Assembly (NCBI GenBank): GCA_018268545.1
Contig: JAFDWI010000399.1
Coordinates: forward strand, 1-7,578
Direction: 5' to 3'
DNA length: 7,578 nucleotides
DNA from: Actinomycetota bacterium
Lineage (GTDB): Bacteria; Actinomycetota; Acidimicrobiia; Acidimicrobiales; Iamiaceae
Shown: piece after piece, positions 5,889-7,578 of the stretch
Layout of the letters: each line of letters opens with the position of its first letter
How positions within the stretch are numbered: the first letter of the stretch is position 1
Translations under genes and position numbers: made by a program
Notes under the pieces: generated by a model
What the model was told of the DNA's origin: nothing
What the model saw: only the letters and a program-made list of their open reading frames with translations
Databases searched by the model: none

Positions 5889-7238
5889 TTGACCGACACC
5901 GCTACCTCCGTCGTCGACGCACCCGCCGACGAATACGTCCCTCGCCAGATCACCGCGAACGATCTCGAAGTCTCCTTCGACGAGGCGGTGGGAGCGACCC
6001 TCGTCGGGGTCGAAGACGGCCAGATGGTCGAGGGCCGCATCGTACGGATCGACCGTGACGAGGTCATGCTCGACATCGGGTACAAGTCCGAAGGCGTCAT
6101 CCCATCGCGGGAACTGTCGATCCGGAACGACATCGACCCCAACGAGGTCGTGTCGATGGGCGAGATCGTCGAGGCGCTCGTTCTCCAGAAGGAAGACAAA
6201 GAGGGCCGACTCATCCTCTCCAAGAAGCGCGCCCAGTACGAGCGTGCCTGGGGGGACATCGAGAAGAAGAAGGAAGAGGGCGGCGTCGTCTCCGGTCCGG
6301 TGATCGAGGTCGTCAAGGGTGGCCTGATCGTCGACATCGGCCTGCGCGGCTTCCTGCCCGCGTCGTTGGTCGAACTCCGCCGCGTCCGTGACCTGCAGCC
6401 CTATGTCGGCCGCACCCTCGAGGCGAAGATCATCGAGCTCGACAAGAACCGGAACAACGTGGTGCTTTCGCGTCGTGCCTGGTTGGAGGAGACCCAGCGC
6501 GAACAGCGTGAACAGTTCCTCGAGAACCTCAAACCCGGCGAGGTCCGCCAGGGCGTGGTCTCCTCGGTCGTCAATTTCGGCGCATTCGTCGATCTCGGCG
6601 GAATGGATGGGCTCATCCACGTCTCGGAGCTTTCATGGAAGCACGTCGACCATCCGGGTTCGGTCGTCCAGGTGGGGGACGAGGTGCAGGTGCAGGTTCT
6701 CGACGTCGACCACTCGCGTGAGCGCATCAGCCTCTCGCTCAAGGCGACCCAGCAAGACCCGTGGCAGGAGTTCGCGACGGGTCACCGGGTCGGCGAACTC
6801 GTGTACGGCCGGGTCACCAAGCTCGTGCCCTTCGGGGCGTTCGTCCAGGTGGGCGACGGCATCGAAGGGCTGGTGCACATCTCGGAGATGTCGGCACACC
6901 ACGTCGATCTCCCCGAACAGGTCGTCACCCCCGGCGAGGAACTGTGGGTGAAGATCATCGACCTCGACCTGCAGCGCCGCCGCATCTCGTTGTCGATCAA
7001 GCAGGCCGCCGAAGGCGGAATCGTTGCTTCCGAGTACCAGGAGCACTTCGGCGAGCACGCGTACGACGACGAAGGCAACTTCATCGGCGCACCCGACGAT
7101 GCCGCGACCGAGGAAGCCTGGGCCGACTACTACGCCGAAGCAGCGCGCGACACCGTGGCCCCGGCCGCTGACGCGTCCGCCGAAGTGGCCGTCGATGCCG
7201 ACGCGAGCGACCCCGACGTCGCCGCCGACCAGCCCTGA
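5889..7238 (+). CDS. rpsA: 30S ribosomal protein S1
   Basis: A 449-residue RNA-binding protein that helps the 30S subunit engage mRNA. It has four S1 (OB-fold) domains at about 44-115, 132-198, 217-288 and 302-373. Long stretches are close to M. tuberculosis RpsA, such as VEALVL.KEDKEGRLILSKK, GLRGFLPASLVE and KLVPFGAFV. The tail (374-449) begins with EHFGEHAYDDEGNF and ends in an acidic Ala/Asp/Pro-rich stretch. The total is shorter than the roughly 480 residues of mycobacterial S1. No ATG or GTG start fits the frame. TTG at 5889 follows GAAGAG (5877-5882) with a six-base spacer and is preferred. Another in-frame TTG at 5871 would add six residues but has no Shine-Dalgarno sequence. In many Actinobacteria coaE follows rpsA; here a pilus gene does. 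Confidence 0.96.
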   Translation: MTDTATSVVDAPADEYVPRQITANDLEVSFDEAVGATLVGVEDGQMVEGRIVRIDRDEVMLDIGYKSEGVIPSRELSIRNDIDPNEVVSMGEIVEALVLQKEDKEGRLILSKKRAQYERAWGDIEKKKEEGGVVSGPVIEVVKGGLIVDIGLRGFLPASLVELRRVRDLQPYVGRTLEAKIIELDKNRNNVVLSRRAWLEETQREQREQFLENLKPGEVRQGVVSSVVNFGAFVDLGGMDGLIHVSELSWKHVDHPGSVVQVGDEVQVQVLDVDHSRERISLSLKATQQDPWQEFATGHRVGELVYGRVTKLVPFGAFVQVGDGIEGLVHISEMSAHHVDLPEQVVTPGEELWVKIIDLDLQRRRISLSIKQAAEGGIVASEYQEHFGEHAYDDEGNFIGAPDDAATEEAWADYYAEAARDTVAPAADASAEVAVDADASDPDVAADQP

Positions 7239-7260
7239 CGTCGAACCCATCGCGAGTTTT

Positions 7261-7299
7261 CTTCGGCCGACCTTGAATGCGTGGGGTCCCCGGCCGAAG
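7261..7299 (+). terminator. Stem-loop after rpsA, possible terminator
   Basis: CTTCGGCCG (7261-7269) and CGGCCGAAG (7291-7299) are perfect 9-base inverted repeats. Three more pairs are possible, ACC 7270-7272 with GGT 7285-7287, leaving a 12-base loop and a CCC bulge. There is no T-run on the 3' side; TTTT precedes the stem at 7257-7260. It is therefore not a canonical intrinsic terminator, though actinobacterial terminators often lack a U-tract. It could instead be a leader structure of the pilus gene 75 bases downstream. Confidence 0.4.
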
Positions 7300-7373
7300 G
7301 GTACCCGTCTTGTCCCGTGTCCGTCCCCGGCGCCCGAGTGGCGGCGAACGGCTGAAAAGAAGAGTGAGCAGCG

Positions 7374-7578
7374 TTGAACTCTCGCAAGCCTCTGGTACTC
7401 ATCGCCGCGGCGGTTGTCGCGATCATCGCCGTGGTCGTGTTGTACATGTACGTCAATGGTCAGAAGGACCGTGCCTTCGGCAACGCCGAAATGGTGAGCG
7501 TCTGGGTCGTGCACCAGCAGGTTCCCAAGGGCACCTACGGGCAGAGCACTCAGGGGATGATCGTCAAGGATCAGATTC
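7374..7578 (+). CDS. cpaB: CpaB/RcpC-like Flp pilus assembly protein, 5' part only
   Basis: 68 codons are visible before the window edge. Residues 2-6 are a short basic N-terminus (NSRKP), and 7-25 form one hydrophobic membrane helix (LVLIAAAVVAIIAVVVLYM). Then comes YVNGQKDRAFGNAEMVSVWVVHQQVPKGTYG, which matches the start of the SAF-like region of CpaB, a periplasm-facing protein of Flp/Tad pilus machines. The usual pattern there is V.VV...IP.GT, and here Q-V-P-K-G-T fits. An in-frame TGA at 7365 excludes any earlier start, so TTG at 7374 is the first possible start. The purine-rich AAAAGAAGAG (7355-7364) is a likely ribosome-binding site. A downstream ATG would cut off the membrane helix. 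Other Tad genes would be expected to the right. The C-terminal part is not seen, so the call rests on the first 68 residues. Confidence 0.72.
   Translation, partial: MNSRKPLVLIAAAVVAIIAVVVLYMYVNGQKDRAFGNAEMVSVWVVHQQVPKGTYGQSTQGMIVKDQI

Noticed and set aside
4801..6620. Minus-strand open frames at 4801-5868 and 5730-6620
   Set aside because: They run antisense to polA, the methyltransferase and rpsA, and show no domain pattern or plausible start signals.
7256..7304. SigF-like promoter (GTTT and GGGTA boxes) before the pilus gene
   Set aside because: The two boxes are about 39 bases apart, far beyond the usual spacing of 15-17.

Overview
The window is a high-GC actinobacterial chromosome segment made mainly of housekeeping genes. 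Three features point to a deep-branching actinobacterium, possibly in the class Acidimicrobiia. The S1 protein closely resembles mycobacterial RpsA. The gene order is a PdtaR-type ANTAR response regulator, then polA, then rpsA, as I recall it from Mycobacterium and Streptomyces. The last gene resembles the CpaB pilus proteins that I recall from Acidimicrobiia. The class-level placement is inference from memory.

Layout. Positions 1-295 (minus strand) hold the 5' part of a secreted lipoprotein gene of the DUF3105 type, running off the left edge. A 107-base divergent gap follows. Then comes a short coiled-coil protein (403-696) that is probably transcribed without a leader. From 740 to 5793 four plus-strand genes are packed as one apparent operon with overlaps of 4, 4 and 14 bases: the ANTAR response regulator, an ArgA-like N-acetylglutamate synthase with a shortened kinase-like domain, DNA polymerase I and a SAM-dependent methyltransferase. 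A 95-base gap carries a plausible promoter and a strong hairpin at the predicted mRNA 5' end. It leads into rpsA (5889-7238), which has four S1 domains and a TTG start. After a 135-base gap with an inverted repeat, the 5' end of a cpaB-like Flp/Tad pilus gene begins (7374) and runs off the right edge.

How the genes work together. The operon links RNA-level regulation (ANTAR), the first step of arginine synthesis (NAGS), and gap filling and repair (Pol I). No functional pathway obviously unites them, and the arrangement looks like a conserved gene neighbourhood. rpsA appears to have its own promoter. The pilus gene probably begins a separate transcription unit.

I found no mobile element, CRISPR array, tRNA, rRNA or defence system. 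The points most worth checking are the shortened AAK domain of the NAGS, the leaderless coiled-coil gene and the hairpin at the start of the rpsA leader. I see no strong evidence of an undescribed multi-gene system here.
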